Assembly (NCBI RefSeq): GCF_900089605.1 | Contig: NZ_LT594324.1 | Coordinates: forward strand, 5,208,001-5,272,000 | Direction: 5' to 3' | Source of the DNA: Micromonospora narathiwatensis | Lineage (GTDB): Bacteria > Actinomycetota > Actinomycetes > Mycobacteriales > Micromonosporaceae | Length of the DNA: 64,000 nucleotides | Part shown: piece after piece, positions 1-8,101 of the stretch | How positions within the stretch are numbered: the first letter of the stretch is position 1 | How the letters are laid out: every line of letters begins with the position of its first letter | Notes under the pieces: model-generated | Database searches by the model: none | Seen by the model: the letters and a program-made list of their open reading frames with translations, nothing else | What the model was told of the DNA's origin: nothing | Translations under genes and position numbers: made by a program

Positions 1-488
1 ATGAAGAGCATCACCTGACCGGTCTCGACCACCTCGGAGTTCTCGGTCAGCTCGGTGTGCTCGCAGTAGCGGGCGGTCCGGAGCACCAGGAAGGCCACGT
101 CCCCGAAGCGCTCCAGCTTGGGCCGCTGCTCGGCCTTGACCGCGTCCTCCACGGCCAGCTCGTGCAGGCCGAAGGTGGCCGCGATCTCGGTCATCTCGTC
201 CAGCCCCGGCTCGTGCAGACCGAGCCAGACGAAGGCGTTCCGCTGCCGGCCGGCCGCCGTCAGGGCGTCGGCGTAGTGCCACTCGCCGGGCTGGCGCTCA
301 CCGTCGACGTACAGGCCGCAGTCGACGACGCCGCTGCGACCGGGGCGGGTCGGCTCGGGCGCACCCGGGGAGCCGTCGGCGTTGAGGATGCGGGACATGG
401 CGCGTACCGGTGCCGCCCAGGCCCGTGGCCTGAGCACCCGGCCGCCGTTCTGTCCGGCAGTGCGATCGCGTGCCACCCGGTCCGTCAT
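1..488 (-). CDS. corA: CorA family magnesium/cobalt transporter, N-terminal part
   Basis: 5' part of a CorA-type divalent-cation channel read leftwards; it leaves the window after 162 codons. What is visible is the cytoplasmic N-terminal domain: WLGLHEP, FGLHELAVEDA and QRPKLERF are typical of actinobacterial CorA. The two membrane helices and the GMN pore motif lie off the edge and cannot be checked. The ATG at 486-488 follows the purine-rich stretch GGAGGGGGGCGAG, a good ribosome binding site. Met31 is an alternative start. The function rests on this domain alone. Confidence 0.83.
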   Translation of the reverse strand, partial: MTDRVARDRTAGQNGGRVLRPRAWAAPVRAMSRILNADGSPGAPEPTRPGRSGVVDCGLYVDGERQPGEWHYADALTAAGRQRNAFVWLGLHEPGLDEMTEIAATFGLHELAVEDAVKAEQRPKLERFGDVAFLVLRTARYCEHTELTENSEVVETGQVMLF

Positions 489-877
489 CTCGCCCCCCTC
501 CCCACGATGCTGCGGCTTGCAGGTTACGCCGATCGGGGCGAATCGCAGCGCGAGCGAGCGGCGGAGCGGCGGCACGACTGCGACGGCCACCACACGCACG
601 GACGGTGGCGGCGCGACGGTCGTCACCCGCCCGGGTGGTGCCGGGCGGGCCGGCCGCGTCAGGGGGGTGAGGGGCGACACGGCCCACCCGGCACCGTTGG
701 GGGCGGGAGTTGTGCTGCGCGCGCCGGCGGCCCCGGCGGGGGCGGCGGAGGCTCCCCGGACGGCGGACCCGTCGCCAGGAAGGCGAACGGCGCTCGCAGC
801 ATTGTGAGCCGTCGGCCGGCCCAGCGGGAGGGCTGAACCGGCCGACATCGCATTATTGTCGGAAACCCGACAGAAAA
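489..877. other. 389-base stretch without a gene
   Basis: Lies between corA (read left) and the 3' end of an aminotransferase (also read left), so it must hold the corA promoter, although I see no convincing -35/-10 pair. Reading frames on both strands here are Arg/Pro/Ala-rich without recognisable domains and look like high-GC artefacts. Positions 541-570 hold a GAGCG-rich run like those near 7110 and 48840. Two hairpins at 811-872 are listed separately. Confidence 0.5.
811..872 (-). terminator. two hairpins after the aminotransferase gene
   Basis: On the minus strand the stop codon (878-880) is followed after 5 nt by a 6-bp perfect stem (TGTCGG 857-862 with CCGACA 867-872, loop 4) and then a short AT-rich run. 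A second, 9-bp stem follows (GTCGGCCGG 811-819 with CCGGCCGAC 838-846, 18-nt loop). There is no U-tract, as is usual in high-GC actinobacteria. Confidence 0.5.
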
Positions 878-1972
878 TCAGGCGCGAACGGCCGCCATCG
901 CCTCGGCCAGCCGCCGGACCCCCTCGTCGATCCGGTCCGCGGTCACCGCGGAGAACGCCAACCGCAGCGCGTGCCGGCCGCCGTCCAACAGGAAGTCGCT
1001 GCCCTTGACCACCGCGACGCCACGCTCAGCGGCGGCCGGGGCGAGCCGGTCCACCTCGACGTCCTCCGGCAGTTCCACCCAGAGGAAGTAGCCGCCGTCC
1101 GGCTCGACGAAGCGGGCCTCGGGGATGTGCCGGCGCAGCGACTCGGCGAGCACCGCGGCCCGCTCGCCGAGGGCGGAGCGCACGGTGTGGATGGACCGCT
1201 GGATGTCCCCGGATACGCAGAACTGGTGCACGATCGCCTCGGAGACCATGCCGGGCGAGATGTAGAGGCTGGTCGCCTTCTTGGCGATCGCGGCGATCAA
1301 CTCGGCCGGGCCGACCAGGTAGCCGACCCGGACACCCGGGCAGACCGTCTTGGTGAAGCTGGAGGCGTGCACCACCACGCCCCGGGTGTCCATCGACAGC
1401 ATCGACGGCAGCGGCTCGCCCCGGAACCGGATGTCCGCGTACGGGTCGTCCTCGAAGATGGTGAAGTCGTACTCGGCGGCCAGGTCAAGCAGCTCTCGGC
1501 GCTTCTCCAGGGACAGGGTCACGCCGGCCGGGTTCTGGTAGTTCGGGATGACGTGGGCCAGCCGCGGCCGGACCCCCGACTCCAGCAGCTTGCGCAGCTC
1601 GGCGGTGTCCAGACCGTCGGGCTGGATCGTCACGCCGTGGATCTCGCTGCCCATCTGCTGGAGGTTGAGCAGGGTCCGGTCGTACGTCGGGCGCTCGACC
1701 ACCACCGCGTCGCCCCGGCGGACCAGGTGGTCGAAGAGGAATGCGTCGGCCTGGAGGGAGCCGTTGGTGATCAGCACCTGGTCGGCCTCGACACCGTGCT
1801 TCTCCGCGATCCACCGACGCAGGGGCGGGTAACCGACGGAGGTGCCGTACGCCGTGATCCCGGCGGGATCGGCATCGAAGGCACGGACGGCGGCGGCCTT
1901 GAGCCCCTCGACATCGACGATGTCCAGCGAGGGAGCGCCACGGGCGAAGGAGATCAGTTGCTCGGCGGTCAT
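878..1972 (-). CDS. PLP-dependent aminotransferase (fold type I, LysN/MocR-like)
   Basis: A 364-residue class I/II aminotransferase like 2-aminoadipate aminotransferase and the catalytic half of MocR regulators, but without a GntR DNA-binding domain. Visible landmarks are YGTSVGYPPLR near the N-terminus, PNYQNPAGV, EDDPYAD, and SSFTKTVCPGVRVGY with the PLP-binding Lys. The substrate cannot be read from sequence; an aromatic or branched amino acid or 2-aminoadipate is likely. The ATG at 1970-1972 is preferred because TAGGCT lies 7 nt upstream on this strand, giving a leaderless start. In-frame ATGs at 2014 and 2032 would lie upstream of that -10 box. Confidence 0.85.
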   Translation of the reverse strand: MTAEQLISFARGAPSLDIVDVEGLKAAAVRAFDADPAGITAYGTSVGYPPLRRWIAEKHGVEADQVLITNGSLQADAFLFDHLVRRGDAVVVERPTYDRTLLNLQQMGSEIHGVTIQPDGLDTAELRKLLESGVRPRLAHVIPNYQNPAGVTLSLEKRRELLDLAAEYDFTIFEDDPYADIRFRGEPLPSMLSMDTRGVVVHASSFTKTVCPGVRVGYLVGPAELIAAIAKKATSLYISPGMVSEAIVHQFCVSGDIQRSIHTVRSALGERAAVLAESLRRHIPEARFVEPDGGYFLWVELPEDVEVDRLAPAAAERGVAVVKGSDFLLDGGRHALRLAFSAVTADRIDEGVRRLAEAMAAVRA

Positions 1973-1979
1973 GCGCACG

Positions 1980-1985
1980 AGCCTA
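1980..1985 (-). promoter_or_regulatory. leaderless -10 box of the aminotransferase gene
   Basis: TAGGCT read on the minus strand, 7 nt before the ATG at 1972. The same hexamer with the same spacing recurs at 40734, 45612, 48826 and 53788. Confidence 0.6.
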
Positions 1986-2192
1986 GGGCCTGGTACGGCC
2001 GGTCCGACCGGCATACACGCGAAGTTCAACATGCGGGCGGTCGATCCGTCCGACCGGGCCCACGAAGATCCGAAAGGGGCTCACGAGCGGTCCACCCTTC
2101 CGCCCGCGAGCTGTCCGCCTTCCGACGGATGGTGGCGCCGCGACCACCGGCCGTCGAAGGATTACGGATCCGGTGGACCCAGGAGACAGGTG

Positions 2193-3071
2193 GTGAGGCA
2201 CGTGGCCCAGGACGGGACCGATCGACTCGACGACCAGGCCTTCGCGGAGTGGCTGGCCGGACGGGCGGGCGCGGCGCTGACCGCGCTGCGGGACCAGCAG
2301 GGCTTCGCCGACCCGGCCGCGCTCAAGGACGCCGGCGACCGTCGGTCGCACGAGCTGCTGACGACCGCCCTGGGCCGCTGGCGGCCGGCGGACGCGGTTC
2401 TCTCCGAGGAGCAGGCCGACGCGCGGCGGGCCTGGTCGGCCGGGGAACGCGCGGACCGGCTCGACGCGGAACGGGTCTGGATCATCGACCCGCTCGACGG
2501 CACTCGGGAGTTCTCCGAGGCCGGCCGGACGGACTGGGCGGTGCACGTGGCGCTCTGGCGGCGTTCGGCCGGGCCGGACGGTGGGCTGGTCGCGGGCGCG
2601 GTCGGCATGCCGGCTCGCACCACGCTGGACGGTGGTCAGCTCGTCCTCGGCACCGGCTGCCCGACCCCGCCGCCGGCGGACGGGCCGATCCGGATCGCGG
2701 TGAGCCGCAGCCGCCCACCGGCCTTCGTCGACGAGCTGGTCCAGTTGCTCGACGCCCAGGCGGTGCCGATGGGTTCCGCCGGGGTGAAGGTGTGCGCGGT
2801 GGTGACCGGCGAGGTCGACGCGTACGTCCACGCGGGCGGCCAGTACGAGTGGGACAGTGCCGCTCCGGTAGCGGTGGCCCTGGGCGCCGGGATGCACGCC
2901 TCCCGGATCGACGGCTCGCCGCTGCGCTACAACCGGGCCGACCCGCGCCTGCCCGACCTGCTGGTCTGCCGCCCGGACCTGGCCGACCCGCTGCTCGACG
3001 CGATCGCCCGGACCGGGGTCGAGATGCCCGCTTCGGCCGTCACCGGCAGCCCCGGCCAGGCGTTCGGCTGA
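2193..3071 (+). CDS. cysQ: 3'(2'),5'-bisphosphate nucleotidase, CysQ/inositol monophosphatase family
   Basis: A 292-residue phosphatase of the inositol monophosphatase superfamily. It has the metal-binding EEQ, the hallmark WIIDPLDGTREF and the second metal motif WDSAAPVAVALGAG. The CysQ branch removes the 3'-phosphate of PAP or PAPS; PAP is the inhibitory by-product of sulfotransferases. That fits three predicted PAPS sulfotransferases within 14 kb (5523, 13603, 16072). GTG 2193 sits 7 nt after AGGAG (2181-2185); GTG 2190 is an alternative. The next gene, an exported hydrolase, starts 96 nt downstream on the same strand. Inositol-phosphate activity cannot be excluded. Confidence 0.82.
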   Translation: MRHVAQDGTDRLDDQAFAEWLAGRAGAALTALRDQQGFADPAALKDAGDRRSHELLTTALGRWRPADAVLSEEQADARRAWSAGERADRLDAERVWIIDPLDGTREFSEAGRTDWAVHVALWRRSAGPDGGLVAGAVGMPARTTLDGGQLVLGTGCPTPPPADGPIRIAVSRSRPPAFVDELVQLLDAQAVPMGSAGVKVCAVVTGEVDAYVHAGGQYEWDSAAPVAVALGAGMHASRIDGSPLRYNRADPRLPDLLVCRPDLADPLLDAIARTGVEMPASAVTGSPGQAFG

Positions 3072-3167
3072 GTGTCGCGGTAAGCACAGCCCGGGGTGAG
3101 CGGGGAATAGTGTCGGGCGAAGCACCGCCGACCTGCGCCCACGACGGGCCACCAGCCAGGGAGGGTC

Positions 3168-4550
3168 ATGCCGGCCGAACGAGACCAGCAGCACGCCTTC
3201 GGGCAGCCGACCGGCCTCTGGCCGGGCCAGGACATCCCACGCCAGCAGGGCGAGTCCGCCCTGCCGTGGCCGGAGGCCGCGCCGCCGGTGCCGCCGGTCG
3301 AGGCCCGCTCCCGGTTGCCCTGGCCCGAGGCCGGGCCCGTCGCCACCGACCTCGACCAGCCGTCGGCCGCCGGCCCGGCCGGGGCGGCGCGGGAACCCGA
3401 CGAGGCCGGGGCGGTTCCGCCCGCCGCCGGCAGCCCCGACCAGCCGCCGCCGCCCTCGGCCGCGCCGGTTCCCACCCCCTCCGGCGGTCGTCGCCCGCGC
3501 TGGCGGCTGGTCGTCGCCGCGGCGGTCACGCTGGCGGTGGCGAGCGGCGGGGTCGCCGTGGCGACGCTACGCCCGGATTCCACCGACCGGCCGGGCGGCG
3601 CGTCGCCGCAGGCCGAGCGGCCGTCGCCGACCAGCGCCCCGACCGGCGCGCCCGCTCCCGGCACCGCCACTCCGGGCGCCGACGCGGGGCTCGGCGGCCG
3701 GCCGTCCGGCTCGCCGTCGGCCTCCGCCGGCTCGACTCCGGGTTTCACGGGTACGCGGCTGACGCTGCCCGGCGCGTCCATCGGCGTGCAGACCGGGGAG
3801 AACTTCGGCCAGGCGCTGGCCCGCTCCGACCGCACCTTCGGTCGGCTGCGGATGGCCCGGATCTTCTTCCCCGGACTCCCGCCGGCCTGGAAGGGCAGCC
3901 GGGCCGACGTCGTCGACCGGACCGTGGTGGTGTCGTTCAAGGCCTCCCCGGAGGAGATCAACTCCGGCCGGCACGACTCCCGGCTGGCCTCCTGGTTCGC
4001 CTCGATCCCACGGGAGAACAACGTCTACTGGTCGTACTTCCACGAGCCGGAGGACGACGTCGAGCGCGGCGCGTTCACGCCGGAGGCGTACAAGACGGCC
4101 TGGCGCCGGATCGCCGGCCTGGCCGACCGGGCGGACAACCCCAAGCTGATCAACACGCTCATCCTGATGTGCTGGACGCTCGACCCGAAGTCCGGGCGGA
4201 GCTTCGACTCCTTCTACCCGGGTGACGACGTGATCGAGACGCTCGGCTGGGACTGCTACAACTGGGGCGCCAAGTGGAAGCGGTACGCGCCCCCGCAGGA
4301 GATCTACGGCCGCATGATCAGCAAGTCCCGGGAGCTGGGCAAGCCGTGGGGCGTGGCGGAGACCGGCAGCGACCTGGTGCCCGGCGATTCCGGCGCCGGG
4401 CGGGCGCAGTGGATCCGCTCGATGACCGGCTACCTCAACCAGCAGCGGCCGGAGTTCGTGGCCTACTACAACCAGGTGGTCAGCCAGGGCGACTTCCGTC
4501 TGCTGGACCAGCCGAGCATCCAGGCGTGGAAGTCCTTCTGCACGGCCTGA
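3168..4550 (+). CDS. membrane-anchored GH26-like glycoside hydrolase
   Basis: 460 residues: a proline-rich cytosolic segment (1-105), one membrane helix (about 109-132), a Pro/Ser/Thr/Ala linker and an extracellular (beta/alpha)8-type domain (about 200-460). The likely acid/base Glu is in YFHEPED (about 293) and the likely nucleophile in WGVAETGS (about 398), the pattern of beta-mannanase-like GH26 enzymes. The motif YPGDD is shared with the protein at 17122, so the two are paralogues flanking the polysaccharide genes. A role in trimming or releasing the locus polysaccharide is inferred; the substrate is unknown. AGGGAGGG is 2 nt before the ATG. Confidence 0.75.
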   Translation: MPAERDQQHAFGQPTGLWPGQDIPRQQGESALPWPEAAPPVPPVEARSRLPWPEAGPVATDLDQPSAAGPAGAAREPDEAGAVPPAAGSPDQPPPPSAAPVPTPSGGRRPRWRLVVAAAVTLAVASGGVAVATLRPDSTDRPGGASPQAERPSPTSAPTGAPAPGTATPGADAGLGGRPSGSPSASAGSTPGFTGTRLTLPGASIGVQTGENFGQALARSDRTFGRLRMARIFFPGLPPAWKGSRADVVDRTVVVSFKASPEEINSGRHDSRLASWFASIPRENNVYWSYFHEPEDDVERGAFTPEAYKTAWRRIAGLADRADNPKLINTLILMCWTLDPKSGRSFDSFYPGDDVIETLGWDCYNWGAKWKRYAPPQEIYGRMISKSRELGKPWGVAETGSDLVPGDSGAGRAQWIRSMTGYLNQQRPEFVAYYNQVVSQGDFRLLDQPSIQAWKSFCTA

Positions 4551-4562
4551 GCGCGAAACGCA

Positions 4563-4603
4563 CGGTGGGGGCGGGCGACCCGGCTGGTCGCCCGCCCCCA
4601 CCG
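4563..4603. terminator. bidirectional terminator hairpin
   Basis: 18-bp perfect stem with a 5-nt loop (4581-4585) in the 61-nt gap between two converging genes that stop at 4550 (+) and 4612 (-). Very GC-rich and without a U-tract on either side. Confidence 0.8.
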
Positions 4604-4611
4604 GGTACGCC

Positions 4612-5526
4612 TCAGATGCCCCGGCCGCGCTTGTGCAGGGTGCGCAGCACCCGGTCGGCGTGCACGGCCCGGCTCGCCACCGCCAGGGCCAGGTAGGCAC
4701 GCGGCTCGCGGGGGTTACGGGCCAGCGTGCGCCGGGCCCAGCGGAGGGCGTCCCGCCGGTTGCCCATGGCGGCCTGCGCGAAGGCGATCTGGCCGGCCAC
4801 CCGGGCCTCGCCGTGCGGCACGGTGGCGAACTCCGGGTACCGCCGCAGCAGCCACTGCAACGCGGTCGAGATGGTCTCCCACCGCTGCGCGAAGTACGAC
4901 CGCTTGTGCCAGCGGACCAGCACGTACGGGCTGTCCACGTTGACCAGCGGGGCGTACCGGGCGGCCCGGAGCAGAAACTCGTAGTCCTCCGCGTAGCTGC
5001 CCGGGATCTGCTCGTCGACCAGCCCGATCGCGTCGACCAGCGCGGCCCGGCGGATCAGGAACGTGGACGGATGCAGCTCGGTGAGCCGGTCGCGGAGCAG
5101 CGCCTCCAGCGACACCCGGGACCGGGCCAGCGAGCGGTCCACCGTCCGGTCGTCGTAGCTGACCCGGATGCCGCAGCTCACCAGCGCGCCGTCCGGGTGC
5201 ACGTCGAGCGCGCCGAGCTGCGCCGCGAGCTTGCCGGGCAGCCACTCGTCGTCGTCGTCGCAGAACGCGACCAGGTCACCGGTGGCCGCCTCGATGCCGG
5301 TGTTGCGCGCCCCGGCCAGCCCCGGCGAACGGGTGTTGGTGACGACCCGGACCCGCCGGTCGCCGCGGTCCAGTTCGAGGGACCGGTCCGGCTCGGACTG
5401 GTCGTACACCACGATGGCCTCGATCAGCCCCGGATGGGCCTGGCCGATGATCGCGTCGAGCGCCGCGCGCAGCAGCTCCGGACGGTCCCGCGTCGGCACG
5501 ACGACGGAGATGCTCGGACCACTCAA
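4612..5526 (-). CDS. family 2 glycosyltransferase
   Basis: A 304-residue GT-A glycosyltransferase: it starts with SISVVVPTRDRP, then GLAGARNTGIE and the metal-binding FCDDDDEW, and has a helical C-terminal part. It should transfer a nucleotide-activated sugar to a lipid-linked oligosaccharide at the inner face of the membrane. Last gene of a leftward operon. The chosen start is TTG 5526, whose TTGA overlaps the stop of the upstream sulfotransferase; GGAGG is 4 nt upstream. The same frame stays open further upstream, but those residues run antiparallel to the sulfotransferase and look non-coding. Donor and acceptor are unknown. Confidence 0.85.
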   Translation of the reverse strand: MSGPSISVVVPTRDRPELLRAALDAIIGQAHPGLIEAIVVYDQSEPDRSLELDRGDRRVRVVTNTRSPGLAGARNTGIEAATGDLVAFCDDDDEWLPGKLAAQLGALDVHPDGALVSCGIRVSYDDRTVDRSLARSRVSLEALLRDRLTELHPSTFLIRRAALVDAIGLVDEQIPGSYAEDYEFLLRAARYAPLVNVDSPYVLVRWHKRSYFAQRWETISTALQWLLRRYPEFATVPHGEARVAGQIAFAQAAMGNRRDALRWARRTLARNPREPRAYLALAVASRAVHADRVLRTLHKRGRGI

Positions 5527-6491
5527 GACGCCTCCACGGAATCGGATCCCCGCTGGCCCAGGTAGCCGTAGCGGACTCGGAAGGGCAGCGTGGCCAGGCT
5601 GACCACGGCACGGCTGCCCCGAGGCAGCCGGGTACGCCACGCCTCGTCCCGCCGGACGGTCAGCGGACCCTTGCTGAACCGCAGCGGGTTGCCGGCGATG
5701 CTGTGCGCCCGGGCCGCCGACGGTGTCGGCGAGGGGTCGGTGAGGATGCGCAGCGCCTCCGGATCGTCCGGCAGCCCGGCGAACTCGCGGAGCCGGCGTA
5801 CGGTCCGCACCGGGTCGGCGGTGAAGTCCTCGTAGCGCAGGCGGAGCACCTGCGCACGGGAGGCGAGCAGGTGGAACGCGGCGTTCTGCGCGGTCCACAG
5901 CTTGCTCACCTCCAACGGGGAGAAGGTGGGCATGAAGTCCTCGCCGTCGACCACCTCGGGCCGGCGTACCTGCTTGCCCCAGGAGTACGCCACCGCCCGG
6001 CTGTCCCGGACCAGGTGCAGCACCCGCAGGTCCAGCCCCTCGGCCCAGCGCAGCGCGAAGGCGAGCGAGGCGTGCTTGCTGGAGTCGACCACCACCCGGG
6101 CCCCGGTGACCGCCAGGGCCGCCCGGTAGATCCGGGTGTAGCGGGAGGCGTACTCCCGGACGTCGGCGAGTTGCTCCGGCGACAGGGAACTCTTCGCCAG
6201 CCGGGGGATGTGCCGGGTGCGGTCGACCCGGTCCTTGAGCGCCAGCACCTCGTCCCGGTCGACGCTGGACCAGCCACCGAACGCGACCTCGCCCACCTGC
6301 CGCCAGAACGGGCAGCCGGTGAAGCGCTCGCCGCAGCCGCACCGCTCGTCGGCGCCGAGCGCCCGCTCCCAGAGGTGGACCACCTCGCCGACGGCGCACA
6401 CGTCCGCGTTCTGGGCCAGGAGCAGCTCCAACAGGGTGGAGCCGCTGCGGCCGAGGCCGCCGACGAAGAGGACCCGCGGGTTGTCCGTCAC
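5523..6491 (-). CDS. PAPS-dependent sulfotransferase (1 of 3)
   Basis: A 322-residue sulfotransferase. The 5'-phosphosulfate-binding loop is GGLGRSGSTLLE at the N-terminus, and the 3'-phosphate motif is LVRDSRAVAYSW near residue 165. It should move sulfate from PAPS to a hydroxyl or amino group, most likely on a sugar of the locus polysaccharide given its neighbours. It overlaps the Alg13-like gene by ATGA (6488-6491) and the GT2 gene by TTGA, so translation is probably coupled. The cluster CGCGERFTGC (about 50-59) could bind a metal or form disulfides. Compared with the two other sulfotransferases of the locus it shares only the PAPS motifs. Confidence 0.85.
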   Translation of the reverse strand: MTDNPRVLFVGGLGRSGSTLLELLLAQNADVCAVGEVVHLWERALGADERCGCGERFTGCPFWRQVGEVAFGGWSSVDRDEVLALKDRVDRTRHIPRLAKSSLSPEQLADVREYASRYTRIYRAALAVTGARVVVDSSKHASLAFALRWAEGLDLRVLHLVRDSRAVAYSWGKQVRRPEVVDGEDFMPTFSPLEVSKLWTAQNAAFHLLASRAQVLRLRYEDFTADPVRTVRRLREFAGLPDDPEALRILTDPSPTPSAARAHSIAGNPLRFSKGPLTVRRDEAWRTRLPRGSRAVVSLATLPFRVRYGYLGQRGSDSVEAS

Positions 6492-7072
6492 CGCCGCCGC
6501 CCTCCGGCACGCTGGCGTACCCGGCGGGCCACCAGGTCGTCGATCACCCGACCCACCCGGGCCACCGCCTCGGCCCGCGGGTCGGGCCGGTCCCGGTCCG
6601 CGGCCAGGGTGAAGCGGTACGGGTCGGCCAGCCCCTCGTCGAGGGCGGCCACCAACTCGGCCTCGGACTCACAGAGTCGGACCATGCCGGCCGCCCCGAG
6701 CCGCCGGGAGAAAAGCTGCTGGTGGTTGTCGACGTGCTCGTCGTGGGCCGGGTCCCGGGGCACCACGATCGGCAGGTGACTGGTGCGGCGGGCCTCGGTG
6801 ATGGTGGCCGGCCCGCCGTGGCTCACCACGAGCGTGGCCTCGGCCATCGCCCGCTGCAACTCCTCGTGGCCGAGAAACGGCCTGGCCTCGGGCAGGCGCG
6901 GGGTGCGGCTGTGGCCGTACTGGAGGACGACGCGGACCGTGGGCCGGCCGGCGTGCCAGCGCTCCAGCCAGTCCACCAGCCGGTCGAACCGGTGCACGTC
7001 GGTGCCGACCACGGCCAGCACGTACGGCGTCGCGTCGCGGCCCTCCCGCTGCCCAGGAACGAGCACACTCAC
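6488..7072 (-). CDS. Alg13/PssE-like glycosyltransferase catalytic subunit
   Basis: A 194-residue protein matching the C-terminal UDP-sugar-binding half of GT-B family 28 enzymes: VLAVVGTDVHRFDRLVDW at the start, VVSHGGPATITEA as the donor-binding signature and HEEHVDN-like residues (HDEHVDNHQ). In Alg13/Alg14 and PssE/PssD systems this soluble subunit is active only with its membrane partner, here the Alg14-like protein at 7128. The GTG start 7072 follows AAGGGGG. It ends in an ATGA overlap with the sulfotransferase, so glycosylation and sulfation genes are translated together. Confidence 0.83.
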   Translation of the reverse strand: MSVLVPGQREGRDATPYVLAVVGTDVHRFDRLVDWLERWHAGRPTVRVVLQYGHSRTPRLPEARPFLGHEELQRAMAEATLVVSHGGPATITEARRTSHLPIVVPRDPAHDEHVDNHQQLFSRRLGAAGMVRLCESEAELVAALDEGLADPYRFTLAADRDRPDPRAEAVARVGRVIDDLVARRVRQRAGGRRR

Positions 7073-7127
7073 TGTGCCCCCTTCGTTCGCGACTGCGGGG
7101 CTCGCAGAACCGGCTCACTCCTCGCGC

Positions 7128-7601
7128 TCACAGGAGATTCCCCACGACGGTCGCCTCCGGGTACATGCGGCGCTGCTCCTCCCACTGCACGAGCATCGCG
7201 GACAGGAAGGGACGACAGAGCCGGGCGGTCAGCGTCGCACTGTCGATGCGGTCGTACACCTCGATGTAGACGGTCGGGATCCGGCGCAGGCGGGCCGCGA
7301 CCACGAACGGCAGGGCCACCCCGGCCCCCGTGGTGACCACCGCGTCCACCCGGCGGCGGCGCATCACCTGGAACGCGAGGAAGGCGTTACGGACCAGGTT
7401 CTTCACGTTGCGGGTCGTGGGGTGGTACGCCCACACGACGTCCTCGCCGTCGAGAAGCGAGCGGGCGTCGGGAGTGTCGAATGTGACCCAGGCCCGGTGC
7501 CGGTTCCGGTACCAGGGTTCCAGGGCCAGCAGTTGGGCGAGGTGCCCGCCGCTGGAACCGACCAGCAGGACCTGCCCCGCGCCCTCGGTTGACCCGCTCA
7601 C
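7128..7601 (-). CDS. Alg14/PssD-like membrane-anchoring glycosyltransferase subunit
   Basis: A 157-residue partner of the Alg13-like protein. It begins VLLVGSSGGHLAQLLAL, the Alg14 glycine-rich signature, and has VVTTGAGVALPFVV and IEVYDRIDSATL. The family binds the lipid-linked acceptor and recruits the catalytic subunit to the membrane. First gene of the leftward operon. GTG 7601 follows GGGAGGA by 7 nt; longer forms up to 7778 have no Shine-Dalgarno and add non-conserved residues. A 55-nt spacer with a GAGCG-rich run separates it from the Alg13-like gene. Confidence 0.82.
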   Translation of the reverse strand: MSGSTEGAGQVLLVGSSGGHLAQLLALEPWYRNRHRAWVTFDTPDARSLLDGEDVVWAYHPTTRNVKNLVRNAFLAFQVMRRRRVDAVVTTGAGVALPFVVAARLRRIPTVYIEVYDRIDSATLTARLCRPFLSAMLVQWEEQRRMYPEATVVGNLL

Positions 7602-8101
7602 CAAACGTCCTCCCGATACGCCGCGACCGCGTCCGAATATTCGTGAACGGCCCTCGGACGCGTCATGACAACCTATCGGCGCGACGGTGGACAAATGAAG
7701 GGGCCGATGGACGGATCCCGCCCCGCCGGTCGGACCAGCCCGCGAGCTCCGCCGCCGGCGCCCGTGCCAAGCAGACAACCAGGTCAGCCAGGGCGCAACA
7801 GCGACAGGGGCCGGGCCACCCGGGACAGTCGGGCGGGTGTCAGGATTCCGTCACTTCTCCGGGCGACGAGTCGACGGCGACGCCGACCCGCAGCGGCAGG
7901 TCGGGGCCCCAAAACCGGAAACCCGCCCGAATGGTCAATAGAGACCGGCCATATCTACCCGTGCCGTCTACACCCGGGCAGGGTCACCGGAACTTGAGCG
8001 GACTTTTCCCCATCGTTTGGATCGGGGACAATCAAGGTCACGGTCAGGTCCAGCTGCGCCGTGGACTGCCCGGCTCGGTCGAAAGGGAGCGACAGAATCT
8101 G
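7602..8101. other. 500-base divergent control region of the polysaccharide operons
   Basis: Separates the leftward operon (first start 7601) from the rightward one (8102) and must hold both promoters. It contains the 10-bp palindrome CGAATATTCG (7634-7643) inside a wider GTCCGA/TCGGAC inverted repeat (7631-7636 and 7654-7659), a possible operator just upstream of the leftward operon. It also has an AT-richer patch at 7930-8035. Reading frames here lack domains and I regard them as non-coding. No promoter can be placed confidently. Confidence 0.5.

Noticed and set aside
710..4225. A very long open reading frame (about 1170 codons) spanning the aminotransferase, CysQ and GH26-like genes on the plus strand
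   Set aside because: It is out of frame with the recognisable genes, is extremely Arg/Gly/Pro-rich and has no domain; it follows from high GC content that suppresses stop codons.
4612..6510. A continuous minus-strand frame of 632 codons that would fuse an upstream part to GT2
   Set aside because: The upstream part is out of frame with the sulfotransferase and has no domain; a TTG start with a Shine-Dalgarno and a TTGA overlap explains the GT2 gene better.
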